A stretch of DNA of 64,000 bases. Origin: Kiloniellaceae bacterium. Lineage in GTDB: Bacteria > Pseudomonadota > Alphaproteobacteria > Kiloniellales > Kiloniellaceae. The notes below the pieces were generated by a model that was not told the DNA's origin, made no database searches, and saw only the letters and a program-made list of their open reading frames with translations. Each line of letters begins with the position of its first letter. Position 1 is the first letter of the stretch. The stretch lies in the NCBI GenBank assembly GCA_021776195.1, contig JAJFGK010000154.1:1-64000 (forward strand). The letters run 5' to 3'. Positions 62,415-64,000 of the stretch are shown one piece after another. Both the position numbers and the translations under genes were made by a program.

Positions 62415-62500
62415 GATGGCCTATGGCGTCGGGTGACGCGAAAGCACCTCCGGGTCGTCTCTGGTGCATCCGCCTCCCTGGCGGCATCCATATCCGCGGC

Positions 62501-63604
62501 CTAAACAAACACCCCCACGGGCTCGCCCAGCTCGTCGTAGGCCGGCTCGACCCCCAGGCCAGGCGCATCCGGGGCAATCAGACAGCCGTCCCGGGTCTCG
62601 GGACCGGGGGTGCCGGTCGAGCCGATGTTGTAGTTGTGCAGGTCGGTGGAATTGACATGCAGGGCGGGCGGCGTGGAGGCCGCCAGGTGGGACAGGGCGG
62701 CGGTGACGATCTCGCCGCCCCAGGTGTCCTCGACGACCATGGGGATGCCGTGCTCGGCCAGGTAGTCGCGCAGGCGGCGCGCCTTGGTCAGGCCGCCCTG
62801 TTTCGAGATCTTGATACAGCAGACCTCGGCCGCCTTGTCGCGCACCAGACGCTCGGCCATGCGCAAGTCGGAGATGCACTCGTCGAGCTTCATGGGGAGG
62901 TCGGTGCGGGCGCGCACCTGCAGGCATTCCTCGTAGGTCAGGCAGGGCTGTTCGATATAGAGGTCAAGATCGCGCAGCGCCCGGCAGACCCGGATCGCGT
63001 GGTCGACCCGCCAGCCGGTGTTGGCGTCGGCAAAGGCGGTCTCGCCGGACTGCAACAGAGGCACGGTGGCACGAATGCGCTCGATGTCGCCGGCCCAGTC
63101 GCCGCCGACCTTGATCTGGAATTGGCGGTAGCCGGCGCGGCGGTGGGCCTCGATCTCGGCAACGGTCTCGTCGGGTGATTTCTGCGGCGCGACCCGGTAC
63201 ATCGGCGCGGCCGGCAGCAGCTTGCCGCCCAGCAGCATCCAGACTGGCTGTTCGGTCGCCTTGCCGAGGATGTCCCAGCAAGCGGCATCGAGGGCCGCCT
63301 TGGCGTAGCCGTGGCCCTTCAGGACCTCGTCCATGATCAGCTCGATGCGGCCGACCTGCCGGGGGTCCTCGCCGATCAGGGCCCGCGCCAGGCGAGGGGC
63401 GGCGGCGCGCACCCCTTCGGCGTAGGCCGCCAGGTAGTTGCCGTCGATCGGGCAGCACTCGCCGCAGCCGCTGATCCCGGCATCGGTCTCGATCACCATC
63501 ACCGTGCTGTCAGCGGTCTCGATCACCCGGCCGGGACCCCAGACGTACTGACCGCCGACGTAGGGCAGATCCTTCCGATAGACGCTGATGCGGGTGATTT
63601 TCAT
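62501..63604 (-). CDS. Enolase-superfamily dehydratase, probable cis-3-hydroxy-L-proline dehydratase
   Basis: 367 residues of mandelate racemase/muconate lactonising type. It opens MKITRISVYRKDLPY and has a capping-domain motif GHGYAKAALDAACWDILGKAT (about 97-117). The catalytic lysine is in FQIKVGGDW (about 162-170), metal ligands lie in FADANTGW (about 190), YIEQPCLTYEE (about 215) and MKLDECISD (about 237), with the second base lysine in CCIKISKQGGLTKA (about 261). VVEDTWGGEIVTAALSHLA near 285 and SKQGGLTKARRLRD match cis-3-hydroxyproline dehydratases and hydroxyproline-betaine epimerases. It adds to the hydroxyproline theme of this window. Confidence 0.82.
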   Translation of the reverse strand: MKITRISVYRKDLPYVGGQYVWGPGRVIETADSTVMVIETDAGISGCGECCPIDGNYLAAYAEGVRAAAPRLARALIGEDPRQVGRIELIMDEVLKGHGYAKAALDAACWDILGKATEQPVWMLLGGKLLPAAPMYRVAPQKSPDETVAEIEAHRRAGYRQFQIKVGGDWAGDIERIRATVPLLQSGETAFADANTGWRVDHAIRVCRALRDLDLYIEQPCLTYEECLQVRARTDLPMKLDECISDLRMAERLVRDKAAEVCCIKISKQGGLTKARRLRDYLAEHGIPMVVEDTWGGEIVTAALSHLAASTPPALHVNSTDLHNYNIGSTGTPGPETRDGCLIAPDAPGLGVEPAYDELGEPVGVFV

Positions 63605-63775
63605 CGCGGCCGGTTCCCATTCAGTTCTAGCCGGCGTCGGGCCGGAACCAAATCTTGATCATGCCTTGCCGGTCCGATCAAGCGGGCAGGCTCGCTCTAA
63701 TTCATTGGCCCGCGGCTTGAAAAATCAAATAGGATGCGACGCTTTCGCCGCGCCCTTCCCCTTGGGATTCCCGCC

Positions 63776-64000
63776 ATGGCCGCCTTCCCCACCCTCTTCT
63801 CGCCGATCGCCCTGGGGCCGGTGCGGCTGCGCAACCGAATCTTCAATCCGCCCCACGGCACCGGCATGAGCCACGACGGCCAGGTCACCGAGGATCTGAT
63901 CGCCTATCACGAGGCGCGGGCCCGGGGCGGCGTCGGCCTGATCGTGCTCGAGGGCATGACCCTGCACCCGACCCACGCCTATCCCGGCGCCTACCTCTAT
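63776..64000 (+). CDS. NADH:flavin oxidoreductase/OYE-family protein, N-terminal part (3' end outside window)
   Basis: 75 residues of N-terminus are present. FPTLFSPIALGPVRLRNRIFNPPHGTGMSHDG (about 4-35) followed by YHEARARGGVGLIVLEGMTLHPTH is the start of the old-yellow-enzyme/TMADH-like FMN barrel. ATG 63776 is chosen; ATG 63734 would add 14 residues. Members include 2,4-dienoyl-CoA reductase and trimethylamine or dimethylglycine demethylases, so it might partner the DgcB-ETF system, but the gene runs off the window and the class cannot be settled. Confidence 0.82.
   Translation, partial: MAAFPTLFSPIALGPVRLRNRIFNPPHGTGMSHDGQVTEDLIAYHEARARGGVGLIVLEGMTLHPTHAYPGAYLY

Overview
The window looks like a high-GC alphaproteobacterial chromosome, probably a Rhodospirillales or Kiloniellales-type marine or soil heterotroph. 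The evidence is a C4-pathway 5-aminolevulinate synthase (hemA), a CpdR-type cell-cycle response regulator beside an N-formylglutamate amidohydrolase and a tRNA-Val, a DgcB-like protein joined to an ETF pair, and uniformly GC-rich third codon positions. No replication origin, rRNA operon, CRISPR array or complete prophage is visible.

Layout. 1-7.2 kb: the end of a PhoX-like phosphatase, a small membrane protein, an MFS carrier, a histidine phosphatase, and a dgcB-etfA-etfB electron-transfer operon. 7.2-9.1 kb: a 273-bp MITE-like element and two diverged paralogous secreted proteins. 9.2-17 kb: a compact leftward operon (FAD amine oxidase, SDR, N-formylglutamate amidohydrolase, YbdK-type ligase), divergent from a hydroxyproline epimerase-MFS-glycerate kinase operon that ends in a second, inverted MITE copy. 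17-23.5 kb: pyruvate kinase, a MORN protein, a MerF/GDCC pair, a YqaA-type protein, tRNA-Val, cpdR, a second amidohydrolase, a lytic transglycosylase and a winged-helix-like protein. 23.6-29.6 kb: a polyamine-type ABC importer and hemA. 29.6-33 kb: a gutted IS30 copy, an alpha-carbonic anhydrase and a chemoreceptor. 33.2-42.9 kb: an amidohydrolase, a five-gene peptide-type ABC importer, an M20 amidohydrolase and an MFS carrier. 43-47.2 kb: a zinc ribbon, a TetR regulator, a rhomboid protease overlapping a ParA ATPase, a GFA protein and a carnitine dehydrogenase-like enzyme. 47.3-52.3 kb: a GntR-controlled catabolic cluster. 52.3-57 kb: an island-like stretch with an unrecognised 691-residue protein of lower GC, apparent gene debris and a LysE exporter. 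57-64 kb: a C26 peptidase, an NYN-LOTUS protein, a metallophosphoesterase fusion, an MDR oxidoreductase, an enolase-superfamily dehydratase and the start of an OYE-type flavoenzyme.

The recurrent theme is import and oxidation of amino-acid derivatives and N-methylated osmolytes: hydroxyproline isomers, carnitine, dimethylglycine-type amines, polyamines and peptides. The most striking sequence-level observation is that both MITE copies sit in the TA of a TAG stop codon. Because the element begins with G, insertion restores TAG. In one copy the flanking T has since changed to G, so the glycerate kinase now reads ten codons further, into the element. Other points worth a second look are a 15-bp repeat array crossing the ParA/rhomboid overlap, the paralogous CYET-tailed secreted proteins, the GntR cluster with its palindromic intergenic region, strong hairpins just 3' of both ABC binding-protein genes, and the unassigned 691-residue protein.
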